From Sphingomonas sp. UBA978 (lineage in GTDB: Bacteria; Pseudomonadota; Alphaproteobacteria; Sphingomonadales; Sphingomonadaceae), in the NCBI RefSeq assembly GCF_002292295.1, contig NZ_DBBS01000003.1, positions 62,001-126,000 on the forward strand: a DNA stretch of 64,000 bases. Reading direction: 5' to 3'. Of this stretch, positions 16,086-25,805 are shown one piece after another (within the stretch, counting starts at the first letter, position 1; each line of letters begins with the position of its first letter). The notes under the pieces were generated by a model. The model made no database searches, was not told the origin of the DNA, and saw nothing but the letters and a program-made list of their open reading frames with translations. A program made the position numbers and the translations under genes.

Positions 16086-16517
16086 ATGGCTCTCAGCATT
16101 CGTCTGTCGCGTGGCGGCTCCAAGAAGCGTCCCTATTACCGCATCGTCGTCGCCGATGCGCGTTCGCCCCGCGACGGCAAGTTCATCGAGAAGATCGGCA
16201 ACTACAATCCGCTGCTCGCCAAGGACGCGGAGAACCGCATCGTGCTCGACGCCGAGCGTGCGAAGTACTGGCTGCAGAACGGCGCGCAGCCGACCGACCG
16301 CGTCGCCCGCTTCCTCGACGTCGCCGGCGTGCGTGAGCGTGCCGCCCGTTCGAACCCGAACAAGGGCAAGCCGGGCGAGAAGGCGACCGAGCGCGCCGAG
16401 GAGCGTGCCGAGAAGCTGAAGGCGCAGGAAGAGGCCGCTGCGGCCGCCGCCGCCGCTCCGGCCGCCGTCGAGGAGGCTCCGGCCGACGAGGCGACCGCCG
16501 AGACCACCGAGGCCTAA
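16086..16517 (+). CDS. rpsP: 30S ribosomal protein S16
   Basis: 143 residues. The first 80 are canonical S16 ('MALSIRLSRGGSKKRPYYRI', 'RDGKFIEKIGNYNPL', 'LDAERAKYWLQNGAQPTDRV'). They are followed by a long alanine/glutamate-rich tail (about 100-143), common in alphaproteobacterial S16. It is a structural component of the small subunit. It opens the conserved rpsP-rimM-trmD-rplS order. Confidence 0.97.
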   Translation: MALSIRLSRGGSKKRPYYRIVVADARSPRDGKFIEKIGNYNPLLAKDAENRIVLDAERAKYWLQNGAQPTDRVARFLDVAGVRERAARSNPNKGKPGEKATERAEERAEKLKAQEEAAAAAAAAPAAVEEAPADEATAETTEA

Positions 16518-16532
16518 GCATCGGAACCGGTC

Positions 16533-16575
16533 ATGGTGCGTTGACCCCTTCCAGACGAAGGAGTTGACGCACCAT
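16533..16575 (+). promoter_or_regulatory. Hairpin sequestering the ribosome binding site and start codon of the small frame before rimM
   Basis: Outer arms atggtgcgt (16533-16541) and acgcaccat (16567-16575) are perfectly complementary. Inner arms cccttc (16546-16551) and gaagg (16557-16561) extend the stem, with a loop of about 5 bases. The right side contains the aaggag ribosome binding site (16558-16563) and the ATG at 16574. Folding would hide both. In E. coli, translation of rimM is kept low by a local mRNA structure in the same operon position, so a similar role is plausible. Confidence 0.6.
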
Positions 16576-16726
16576 GGTCACCGAACCCGACCCCCGTACC
16601 GCGCCCGACGAGGACGGTACGACCGACGACGCCACCAATCAGGGCGTCTCCAGCACCGAACCCGCGGAAGGTGACGACGATGCCCCCACAGGAGGCGACG
16701 GATCGCCCGAGCACGCCGGCCGCTAA
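16574..16726 (+). CDS. Acidic 50-residue frame between rpsP and rimM
   Basis: 50 codons from ATG to TAA with a strong ribosome binding site (aaggag, 10 bases upstream). The product is very acidic and proline/threonine-rich ('MVTEPDPRTAPDEDGTTDD', ending 'GGDGSPEHAGR'), has no hydrophobic segment and is predicted to be disordered. It overlaps the beginning of rimM in another frame, so its translation would pass over the rimM start. It could be a leader peptide controlling rimM, a small free protein, or a chance frame. I do not recognise it. Confidence 0.45.
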   Translation: MVTEPDPRTAPDEDGTTDDATNQGVSSTEPAEGDDDAPTGGDGSPEHAGR

Positions 16727-17207
16727 GGCAGCCGCAGGCGAACCCGCCGTCACGCTGGCCGTGGTGATCGGCGCGCACGGCATTCACGGCCAGGTGCGCC
16801 TCAAGGTCTTTGCCGAGGATTTCGGCAGCTACAAGAGCTTCAACCACGGCACGCTGACGCTGAAGGCGTCGCAGGCCGGCAACAACGGCACGATCGCCCG
16901 TTTCGCCGAGATCGCGGATCGCAATGCGGCCGAGGCGATGCGCGGCACCGAACTGACCGTTCCGCGCTCGGCGCTGCCGCCGCTCGGCGAGGGGGAATAT
17001 TACCACGCCGATTTGATGGGTCTTCCCGCCGTGTCGACCGCTGGCGACGATCTCGGTCGCGTCGTCCTTATCGAGAATTTCGGTGCGGGCGACGTCATCG
17101 AGATCGAGCTTCCCGACGGCAAGCGGTTCATGATCCCGATGAACGCCGACGCGGTTCCCGAATGGGATGCCGACCGGCTGGTGGTGAACGCCGACTTCGT
17201 CGACTGA
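16680..17207 (+). CDS. rimM: 16S rRNA processing protein RimM
   Basis: 175 residues from the ATG at 16680, which has ggaagg 8 bases upstream; a GTG at 16671 is too close to that site. After an unconserved leader of about 20 residues, 'VTLAVVIGAHGIHGQVRLKVF' opens the RimM N-terminal barrel. The C-terminal PRC barrel has 'YYHADLMGLPAV', 'GRVVLIENFGAGDVIEIEL' and 'FMIPMNADAVPEWD'. RimM binds S19 and assists maturation of the 30S head. It ends 2 bases before the stop of an oppositely oriented oxidoreductase gene. Confidence 0.93.
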   Translation: MPPQEATDRPSTPAAKAAAGEPAVTLAVVIGAHGIHGQVRLKVFAEDFGSYKSFNHGTLTLKASQAGNNGTIARFAEIADRNAAEAMRGTELTVPRSALPPLGEGEYYHADLMGLPAVSTAGDDLGRVVLIENFGAGDVIEIELPDGKRFMIPMNADAVPEWDADRLVVNADFVD

Positions 17208-17209
17208 GC

Positions 17210-18115
17210 TCAGCGCCGGATCGGCTGGCGTTCGCTCAACAGATTGCGGATCGTCGTCGCGGCGACGCCCGCCTCGCCCATCGCATGGCTGATCTGGTCG
17301 AGCCCCTTGACCACGTCGCCCGCCGCGAACAGCCCCGGCACGCTGGTGCGCTGGTGATCGTCCACCTCGAGGCACCCTTCGTCGCTCGCCCGCGCACCCG
17401 CCGCGACCGCCAGATGCGACCGTATCCGCGATCCCAGAGCCGGATAGACGCTGTCGAACCGCATCCGCCCCCGCGCCGTATCCAGCGCCAACTGGTCGCC
17501 CTCGATCGCCCAGCCGCCGCACGGCCCCTGCACCCGCACGATCCCCGCCGCGTCGAGCTTCGCGGCACAGGCATCGTCCAGCAGATGCTCCGCCTCGGGC
17601 GAGATCAGCGTCACGTCGCGCGTATAGCCCCGCAGGAACAGCGCCTCCCGCGTGCCGTGATCGCCCGTTCCCACGACGCCGACGCGCCTGTCCGTCACCT
17701 CATAGCCGTCGCAGATCGGGCAATAGCGGATCAGCCCGCTTTCCAGCGCCGGGTCGTGCACCTCGGGCAGGATGTTGGGCCGGTGATTGACCACCCCGGT
17801 CGCCAGCAGCACCGTCCGCGCCATGTAGCTGCCGGTATCGGTGACGATCCGGAAGTTCTCGCCGTCGGGTTCGATTCCGGTGACCCGCTGCTCCTCGCGA
17901 TGCGCGCCATATTGCGCCGCCTGCGCCTGCATCAGGCCGAGCAGCGCCTTGCCCGCGATGCCCTCGGGATAGCCGGCATGGTTGCGCGTACACGGGATCA
18001 TCGCCGCGCGACTCGACCCGCTGTCGAACAGCCGGATCGAAAGATGGAAGCGCGCCAGATAGATCGCCGCGGTCAGCCCCGCCGGCCCCGCGCCGATGAT
18101 GATGCAATCGTCCAT
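17210..18115 (-). CDS. Thioredoxin reductase-like NAD(P)/FAD-dependent oxidoreductase
   Basis: 301 residues from the ATG at 18115; an upstream ATG at 18148 lies inside the vapBC operator palindrome and is less likely. FAD motif 'IIIGAGPAG' (5-13), a second Rossmann fold 'VGVVGTGDHG', the redox pair C132/C135 in 'YCPICDG' and the FAD end motif 'GLFAAGDVVKGLDQI' all match the thioredoxin reductase family. The spacing and the 'CPICDGYEV' context are those of stand-alone TrxR-like proteins whose partner is unknown. It is antisense within the rpsP-rplS group, converging with rimM and divergent from vapB. Confidence 0.85.
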   Translation of the reverse strand: MDDCIIIGAGPAGLTAAIYLARFHLSIRLFDSGSSRAAMIPCTRNHAGYPEGIAGKALLGLMQAQAAQYGAHREEQRVTGIEPDGENFRIVTDTGSYMARTVLLATGVVNHRPNILPEVHDPALESGLIRYCPICDGYEVTDRRVGVVGTGDHGTREALFLRGYTRDVTLISPEAEHLLDDACAAKLDAAGIVRVQGPCGGWAIEGDQLALDTARGRMRFDSVYPALGSRIRSHLAVAAGARASDEGCLEVDDHQRTSVPGLFAAGDVVKGLDQISHAMGEAGVAATTIRNLLSERQPIRR

Positions 18116-18120
18116 CAGCC

Positions 18121-18165
18121 TTGCACCGCGAATTTCATGTATATACATCCCGTCTATACGGAGGC
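18121..18165 (+). promoter_or_regulatory. Promoter/operator of vapBC
   Basis: Contains a perfect 12-base palindrome atgtatatacat (18137-18148), a related half-site gtctatac (18152-18159) and the ggagg ribosome binding site of vapB. A -35-like ttgcac (18121-18126) with tataca 15 bases later could form the promoter. VapB-type antitoxins bind such palindromes to repress their own operon. Confidence 0.55.
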
Positions 18166-18169
18166 AGTC

Positions 18170-18457
18170 ATGGGTAACGAATATCGCGCCAAGGTGTTCA
18201 AGTCAGGCAATTCCGTCGCGCTGCGTCTGCCGAAGGCGCTGGGGCTGAAGGACGGCGACGAGATGGTGCTGCGCGAGGAGCAGGGCAAATTCGCGTTCGA
18301 GCCCGCTCCTGATCGACGGACGATCGATTTGACCGGCATCTGGGGATCGTGTCCGGGGATCGAGCCGCTGACGCCCGAAGAACGTCTGTTCGACGATGCG
18401 CCCCGCGCTTGGGACCCTGCCGAGGGGACGCCACGCGCCGAGGGCGGTCCGCGTTGA
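18170..18457 (+). CDS. vapB: AbrB-type antitoxin VapB
   Basis: 95 residues. The N-terminal swapped-hairpin AbrB domain reads 'YRAKVFKSGNSVALRLPKALGLKDGDEMVLRE', the typical VapB DNA-binding fold. The C-terminal half ('LTPEERLFDDAPRAWDP') would wrap the toxin. It binds and neutralises VapC and represses the operon through the palindrome at 18137-18148. Its stop overlaps the vapC TTG start. Confidence 0.88.
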   Translation: MGNEYRAKVFKSGNSVALRLPKALGLKDGDEMVLREEQGKFAFEPAPDRRTIDLTGIWGSCPGIEPLTPEERLFDDAPRAWDPAEGTPRAEGGPR

Positions 18458-18828
18458 GGTTCATGCTGGACACCAACGTGCTGATCGCGATGTTGGGCGG
18501 AACGCCCGACGTCCTGTTGGAACACGTTACCGCGCATGATCCCAGCGATATTGGCATTTCGTCGATCGTGTTCGCGGAGATCGCGCTGGGGAGCTGGAAC
18601 GGGAAAAGACCGCCACTCGTCGTGCTGGACCAATTGTCGCGCACGTTCGACATCGCGCCGTTCGATCATCTCGCCGCCCGGATGTATGCCCGGCTTCCCT
18701 TTCGCCGGGGCAGCTTCGATCGATTGATTGCCGCGCACGCCATGGCGCAAGGGGCCATTCTCGTCACCAACAACGAAGCCGACTTCGCCGACATCCCCGG
18801 CCTGCGCGTGGAAAACTGGACCCGATGA
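18454..18828 (+). CDS. vapC: PIN-domain ribonuclease toxin VapC
   Basis: 124 residues from the TTG at 18454, which overlaps the vapB stop and gives the usual 'MRFMLDTNVLI' start; an ATG at 18463 would lose three residues. The acidic metal-binding residues of PIN nucleases are present: D6, E42, D89 and D110 ('LDTN', 'FAEIALG', 'SFDRLIAAHA', 'TNNEADF'). VapC toxins cleave tRNA or rRNA when VapB is degraded. Its stop overlaps the ATG of trmD by 4 bases, so toxin and trmD translation are probably linked. Confidence 0.9.
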   Translation: MRFMLDTNVLIAMLGGTPDVLLEHVTAHDPSDIGISSIVFAEIALGSWNGKRPPLVVLDQLSRTFDIAPFDHLAARMYARLPFRRGSFDRLIAAHAMAQGAILVTNNEADFADIPGLRVENWTR

Positions 18829-19559
18829 CCTTCGCCGCCACCATTCTGACGCTGTATCCGGAGATGTTTCCCGGCCCGCTCGGCGTGTCGCTCGCGGGGC
18901 GGGCGCTGCGCGAGGGGGGCTGGCGCTGCGATCCGGTCCAGATCCGCGACTTCGCCACCGACCGGCACCGCTCGGTCGACGACACGCCCGCCGGCGGCGG
19001 CGCCGGGATGGTGCTGCGGGCCGACGTGCTCGCCGCGGCGATCGACAGTGTCGCCGACGACCGGCCGATCCTGGCCATGACCCCGCGCGGCCGCCCGCTC
19101 AGCCAGGCCCGGGTTCGCGAGATTGCGGCGGGGCCCGGCGCGATCATCCTGTGCGGGCGGTTCGAGGGGTTCGACGAGCGCATCTTCGATGGCCGCCGTA
19201 TCGAGGAAGTGTCGATCGGCGACTATATCCTGTCGGGGGGCGAGATGGGCGCCCTGGTGCTGCTCGACGCTTGCATTCGGCTGCTCCCCGGCGTAATGGG
19301 CGCGGCTTCAAGCGGTGTGGACGAGAGCTTCGAAACGGGGCTGCTCGAATATCCGCAATATACCCGACCATATGAATGGGAAGGGCGCACGATCCCCGAA
19401 GTGCTGCGATCGGGGGATCATGCGAGGATCGCGGCCTGGCGCAAGCAACAGGCCGAGACCGATACACGGCTACGGAGGCCGGACCTTTGGGAGCGCCATG
19501 AGGGCGTTCGGGTCCATCCTCCCTCTGGCGCGCGGCGAACGAAGGACACGAAGTCATGA
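18825..19559 (+). CDS. trmD: tRNA (guanine-N1-37) methyltransferase TrmD
   Basis: 244 residues. Knotted SPOUT-fold motifs are intact: 'TLYPEMFPGPLG', 'DDTPAGGGAGMVLRADV', 'LCGRFEGFDERI' and 'SIGDYILSGGEMGAL'. The enzyme makes m1G37 and prevents +1 frameshifting; it is essential in most bacteria. The ATG overlaps the vapC stop rather than following rimM, and its end overlaps the rplS ATG. Transcription therefore probably comes at least partly from the vapBC promoter. Confidence 0.95.
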   Translation: MTFAATILTLYPEMFPGPLGVSLAGRALREGGWRCDPVQIRDFATDRHRSVDDTPAGGGAGMVLRADVLAAAIDSVADDRPILAMTPRGRPLSQARVREIAAGPGAIILCGRFEGFDERIFDGRRIEEVSIGDYILSGGEMGALVLLDACIRLLPGVMGAASSGVDESFETGLLEYPQYTRPYEWEGRTIPEVLRSGDHARIAAWRKQQAETDTRLRRPDLWERHEGVRVHPPSGARRTKDTKS

Positions 19560-19948
19560 ACCTGATCCAGCAGCTCGAAGCCGAGCAGATCGAAAAGCTG
19601 ACCGCCAAGCGCGCGATTCCCGAATTCCGTCCCGGCGACACGCTGAAGGTCGGTGTGAAGGTCGTCGAAGGCGAGCGTACCCGAGTCCAGAACTACGAAG
19701 GCGTGTGCATCGCGCGGTCGAACAAGGGCATGGGCTCGTCGTTCACCGTCCGCAAGATCAGCTTCGGCGAGGGCGTCGAGCGCGTCTTCCCGCTCTATTC
19801 GCCGAACATCGATTCGATCGAGGTCGTCCGCAAGGGCGCCGTCCGTCGTGCTAAGCTCTATTATCTGCGTGGCCGCACCGGCAAGTCGGCGCGTATCGCC
19901 GAGCGCCGCGACACGCGTCCTGCCAAGGGCACCGTCGCCGCGGAGTAA
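19556..19948 (+). CDS. rplS: 50S ribosomal protein L19
   Basis: 130 residues with the L19 landmarks 'IPEFRPGDTLKVGVKVVEGERTR', 'GVCIARSNKGMGSSFTVRKIS', 'VERVFPLYSPNIDSIEV' and 'AKLYYLRGRTGKSARI'. It lies at the 30S-50S interface. It is translationally coupled to trmD (ATGA overlap) and is followed by a strong terminator, closing the operon. Confidence 0.97.
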   Translation: MNLIQQLEAEQIEKLTAKRAIPEFRPGDTLKVGVKVVEGERTRVQNYEGVCIARSNKGMGSSFTVRKISFGEGVERVFPLYSPNIDSIEVVRKGAVRRAKLYYLRGRTGKSARIAERRDTRPAKGTVAAE

Positions 19949-19972
19949 TCCCGGCCGGTCTCCGGACAGTCG

Positions 19973-20009
19973 AAAGGGCGCGGGGGGGATACCTCCCGCG
20001 CCCTTTTTC
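19973..20009 (+). terminator. Rho-independent terminator after rplS
   Basis: aagggcgcgggggg pairs with cctcccgcgccctt and is followed by a T-run (ttttt). This is a textbook hairpin with a U-tract, 25 bases after the rplS stop. Confidence 0.9.
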
Positions 20010-20074
20010 GTGGTTGCGTGCTGATGTGAATCAGGCGGTTCGTCGGTCCTCGGCGTTGCGGACCCGCCGGCGAT

Positions 20075-20800
20075 ATGCTGTCATCGGACCCGGGAGAATG
20101 GGCCGATGCTGCTTTGAAGAACGTCAGGCTGGCGACGATGGTCGCGATTACGATCGGCATCGCCGCGGCCCCTGCGTCGGCACAGAGCGCGCGCGATATC
20201 CTGACCCAGGCGTCCTTCGCCGCCCGCAGCAAGGCGGCGGCGCTGCAGGGTATCGCCGAGGCCGAGCGGCTCGCTGCGGCGGCGCTGGCACGGGCTCCGG
20301 AGGATCGCGAGGCGCTGCTGATGCAGGCGACCGCGCGCAGCTATCGCGCCAAGATCAACGGCAGCCGCGCCGATGCCATCGCCGCGCGCAGGATGTTCGA
20401 GACGCTTGCGGCGCGGGCGCCGCGCGATCCCGAACCGCAGCTCGGGCTGGGAGCGTGGCATATGGGGGCGGTGTTCAAGCTGGGCGGCATGATCGGCCGC
20501 GCCGCGCTGGGCGCCCAGAAGAGCGCCGGCCTGTCGGCGCTGGACCGTGCGGTCGCAGCGGGTGGCGATCGGGCGATCTATCCCGGCGTCGCGGCGCTGC
20601 TGCGGCTGGAACAGGATGCGGGTGATCCGAAGGGCAGGGCGCTTGCCGAACTCGCCAGCCGGGCCGCGGCTCCGACGATGTTCGACCGGGCGATGCGCAA
20701 GGCGGCGGGGCTGATGCTCGCCTCGATCCAGGCGGGGAATGCGGCGGCGACCAAGGCGCTCGCGGCAAGGCTGCTGCCGTTCGGGCAGATCCCCGACTGA
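20075..20800 (+). CDS. Exported TPR-like protein of unknown function
   Basis: 241 residues from the ATG at 20075; a TTG at 20114 would give 'MKNVRLATMVAITIGIAAAPASAQS', a cleaner signal peptide. The signal peptide region ends 'APASAQS', so the protein is probably periplasmic. The mature part is alanine-rich and helical with TPR-like repeats ('AAAALARAPEDREALLMQATA', 'ETLAARAPRDPEPQLGLGAW'). No catalytic motif is seen. It stands alone between the rplS terminator and the convergent rpoD. Confidence 0.65.
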   Translation: MLSSDPGEWADAALKNVRLATMVAITIGIAAAPASAQSARDILTQASFAARSKAAALQGIAEAERLAAAALARAPEDREALLMQATARSYRAKINGSRADAIAARRMFETLAARAPRDPEPQLGLGAWHMGAVFKLGGMIGRAALGAQKSAGLSALDRAVAAGGDRAIYPGVAALLRLEQDAGDPKGRALAELASRAAAPTMFDRAMRKAAGLMLASIQAGNAAATKALAARLLPFGQIPD

Positions 20801-20831
20801 TCGCGTGACAGGTATAGAGGTACGCTGACAG

Positions 20832-20853
20832 GGGCGGGAGCATCCTCCCGCCC
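20832..20853. terminator. Bidirectional GC hairpin between the unknown gene and rpoD
   Basis: gggcgggag (20832-20840) and ctcccgccc (20845-20853) are perfectly complementary with a 4-base loop. It lies between two convergent genes and just after the rpoD stop. No T-run follows on either side. Confidence 0.6.
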
Positions 20854-20860
20854 GTGCCGG

Positions 20861-22896
<2,036 letters not shown>

Positions 22897-22900
<4 letters not shown>

Positions 22901-24789
22901 TTGCCCTCGGATCCCAACGCTCGGGCGTCTTCGTTCGACTGCACCAAATTTGCAAGCCGAAGCTCCAACGCCTGTTTCTCTTTCACCAATGCCACCTGCC
23001 GTTCGAACGCCTCGTCGGTGAAGTGCGTCTGCATCGAAGCGGTCGCCTCGCCCAACGCCAGATCGACCTCCGGTCGCGCCACCATGATGGCGATCGCCTC
23101 GTCGAGGTCGGCTCGGGCGCGGTCCGGATCACCGCCGCTCTGCGTGAACGAATAGGGCATCGTATCGGCTCTCAGCAAATCGCTCGCGACTGAATCGAAC
23201 CCGCTCCGCGCCAATATGGTGCGCAAGCCGACGCTATCAAGCGCCTGATCCTCGAGCGCGACGTCGACCACCGCCTCGAACAGGCGGCCGAGCGGTCCGC
23301 CGACCAGCTTCAGGCTGCCGAGCACCTCCATATGCCGGGCGATCTCGACCGGGTGGCGGATCAGGCCGGCGAGGATCGCCTTCGCCAGCACCCGGTCGAT
23401 GCCGGCGGCGTGGAACGCCTTCACATCCTCGGTCGGCGGGGCGATCGGCTGTTTCCACTGGCCGTCGCTGCCGCGCTTGCCCTGCGGGCGGGGTGCGTTC
23501 GGGGTGAAGGCCCGGCGCTTGGGCGCGAAATGTTCGTAGAAGCGGTTCTTGAAATCGCTCTCATATTCCTTGCGGACCGAGGCGTCGGCGATCGTCGCGG
23601 CGAGTTCGGCGAGCCGTTGCTTGAGCCCGGCACGCTGTTCGGGCGTGTCGAGCGGCCCGGCGGCGACCTCGCTCTGCCACAGGCGGTCGACCAGCGGCTG
23701 CGGCTGCTGGAGCAGCGCCTCCATCGCCTGCGCGCCGCCCGCCTTGACCAGATCGTCGGGATCCTGCCCCTGCGGCAGCGTGATAAAGGACAGGCTGCGG
23801 CCGTTGCCGAGCAAGGGCATCGCCCGCGCCGCCGCCCGCAACGCGGCCTTCTGCCCGGCGCTGTCGCCGTCGAAGCAGAGGATCGGCACGTCGACCATCC
23901 GCCACAGGCGCTCCAGCTGCGCCTCGGTCAGCGCGGTGCCGAGCGGGGCGACGGCTTCGTGGATGCCGGCCTGCGCCAGGGCGATGACGTCCATATAGCC
24001 CTCGACCACCAGCACGCGCGCCGCCTTGCGCGCGGCGGGGGCGGCGCGGTCGAGATTGTAGAGTGTGCGGCCCTTGTCGAAGAGCGGCGTGTCGGGGGAG
24101 TTGAGATATTTCGGCTCGCCCTCGCCGATCACGCGCCCACCGAAGGCGATCGTCCGCCCGCGCGCGTCGCGGATCGGGATCATCAGCCGGCCGCGGAACC
24201 GGTCGTACGGGTCCCTAGGTCCATTTGGACCCTCGACCTGGATCAGCAGGCCGCATTCGACCAGTGCGGGATCGCCATAGTCCTTCAGCGCGGTCTTGAG
24301 CTTGCCGCGGCTGTCGGGGGAAAAGCCCATGCCGAAGGTGCGGGCGGTGTCTGGCGTGATGCCGCGCTTGACCAGCACCGCGCGCGCTTCCGCGCCGCCG
24401 ATACCGTTCAGCTGTTCGGTGAACCATGTCGCGGCGTCGGCCATCGCGTCGTGCAGGCCCTTGGCGCGCTCCGCCTTGGCGGCCGAGGCGCGGTCCTGCG
24501 CGGGCATGTCCATCCCGGCGGCCTGCGCGAGTTCCTTCACCGCATCGATGAAGGGCAGGCCGCGCTGGTCGGTCATCCACTTGATCGCATCGCCATGCGC
24601 CGAGCAGCCGAAACAGTGATAGAAGCCCTTGTCGTCGTTGACGTAGAAGCTCGGCGTCTTTTCGTTGTGGAACGGGCAGCAACCGCGCATCTCGCGCCCG
24701 GCCTTCTGCAGCTTCGTCGTCTTGCCGATCAGCGCCGACAGCGAGGTGCGGGCGCGGAGTTCGTCCAGAAATTGGGGCGAGAGACTCAT
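22897..24789 (-). CDS. dnaG: DNA primase DnaG
   Basis: 630 residues. CHC2 zinc finger with C38, H41, C59 and C62 ('CCPFHNEKTPSF...YHCFGCSAHGD'), the RNA polymerase domain, and the TOPRIM segment 'VLVVEGYMDVIALAQAG' with 'LCFDGDSAGQKAALRA'. A C-terminal helicase-binding domain follows ('LRADTMPYSF...'). It makes RNA primers at the replication fork. It overlaps rpoD by 4 bases. Confidence 0.96.
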
Positions 24790-24895
24790 GGGGCTATTGT
24801 AACATGCTTTGATCGGCGTGTGGGGGCAAAGGTTTTTCGGTCACGCGAGGGCTCGACGGTGATCTCGTTCACGCGACGACCCGGGCAAGCTTTGG

Positions 24896-25203
24896 TTCGC
24901 GCGAAGGCGCGAAGACGCGAAAAGATTTTTGGGCGCGCGGAGGCGCGGAGGACGCGGAGAAGTGTGGCGGACGAAGCATTTGGATCGCCCGGTCCGTCAT
25001 CCCGACGAACGTCGGGACCCATGGCCGCGCTGACGGTGACGTCGATCCGCACATTCGACCGCATCGATGCCGTGGGTTCCGGCTTTCGCCGGAATGACGG
25101 AGCTCAAAGGGTGCTGGCAGCGCCAGCCGGTAGCGCAGCATCTCCGCGTCCTCCGCGCCTCCGCGCGCCCAAAACCTTCTTCGCGTCTTCGCGCCTTCGC
25201 GTG
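24896..25203. repeat. Long inverted-repeat element of family D with a family B element inside
   Basis: Two arms of about 61 bases (24900-24960 and 25141-25201) are inverted copies with only about four mismatches. Each arm is built from short iterations of gcgaag and gcggag units, including cgcgaaggcgcgaagacgcg and ggaggcgcggaggacgcgga. The roughly 180-base interior holds a family B inverted repeat (24996-25098). A second family D element is at 51899-52136. The 419-base gap between dnaG and yqeY is almost entirely this structure. Confidence 0.8.
24996..25098. repeat. Inverted-repeat element of family B inside the family D element
   Basis: Left arm gtcatcccgacgaacgtcgg (from 24996) and right arm ccggctttcgccggaatgac (to 25098) share the gtcat...atgac termini and cggg/ccgg cores of the copies at 4890 and 14275, with diverged stem sequence. 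Confidence 0.6.
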
Positions 25204-25208
25204 AGAAA

Positions 25209-25661
25209 TTACGCCAGCGACGCCTTCACCAGTCCGCTCGCCTTGCTCATGTCGAGGCTCGCCGCGTGGCGCGCCTTCAGTTCCGCCATCACGCGGCCCA
25301 TGTCCTTCATGCCGCTCGCGCCCAGCTCCGCCTTGATCGCCTCGATCGCCGCGACGGTATCCGCCTCGCTCATCTGCGCGGGGAGGAAGCGTTCGATCAC
25401 GGCGACCTCCGCGCGTTCCGCGTCGGCCAGTTCCTGCCGGCCGCCGGTTTCGTACATGGTGATCGATTCGCGGCGCTGCTTGACCATCTTCTGCAGCACC
25501 TCGACCACCACCGCATCGTCGTCGGCGGGGGCGGTGCCGGTGCGCAATTCGATGTCGCGGTTCTTGATTGCGGCCTGGATCAGGCCGATCGCGTTGCGGG
25601 CTTCCTTGTCGCCGGCCTTCATGGCGGTGACCTGGGCGGCCTTGATGTCGTCGCGAATCAT
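25209..25661 (-). CDS. GatB/YqeY domain-containing protein
   Basis: 150 residues from the ATG at 25661; the very long open frame upstream is antisense to carA. It is the stand-alone YqeY type: 'KAGDKEARNAIGLIQAAIKNRDIELR', 'VLQKMVKQRRESITMYETGGR', 'ERFLPAQMSE' and 'MGRVMAELKARHA'. This resembles the tRNA-binding tail domain of GatB, but a free-standing role is not settled. It ends right beside the family D repeat and is divergent from carA. Confidence 0.9.
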   Translation of the reverse strand: MIRDDIKAAQVTAMKAGDKEARNAIGLIQAAIKNRDIELRTGTAPADDDAVVVEVLQKMVKQRRESITMYETGGRQELADAERAEVAVIERFLPAQMSEADTVAAIEAIKAELGASGMKDMGRVMAELKARHAASLDMSKASGLVKASLA

Positions 25662-25805
25662 GGGGAAGCTCTCGAAGAAGACGGTGAAGCGGATTGCCCT
25701 AGCGGAACACGCGCCCGCCGTGAACCGGTTGACCTGAGGGGGGCGGGGGTCTAGCGGGCGCGGCTTAGCGACATAGACGAAACCTTCAGGAGTGCCCGCC
25801 AAGCC

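Noticed and set aside
24896..25203. CRISPR array
   Set aside because: The short iterations are contiguous or inverted, with no regular unique spacers and no cas genes.
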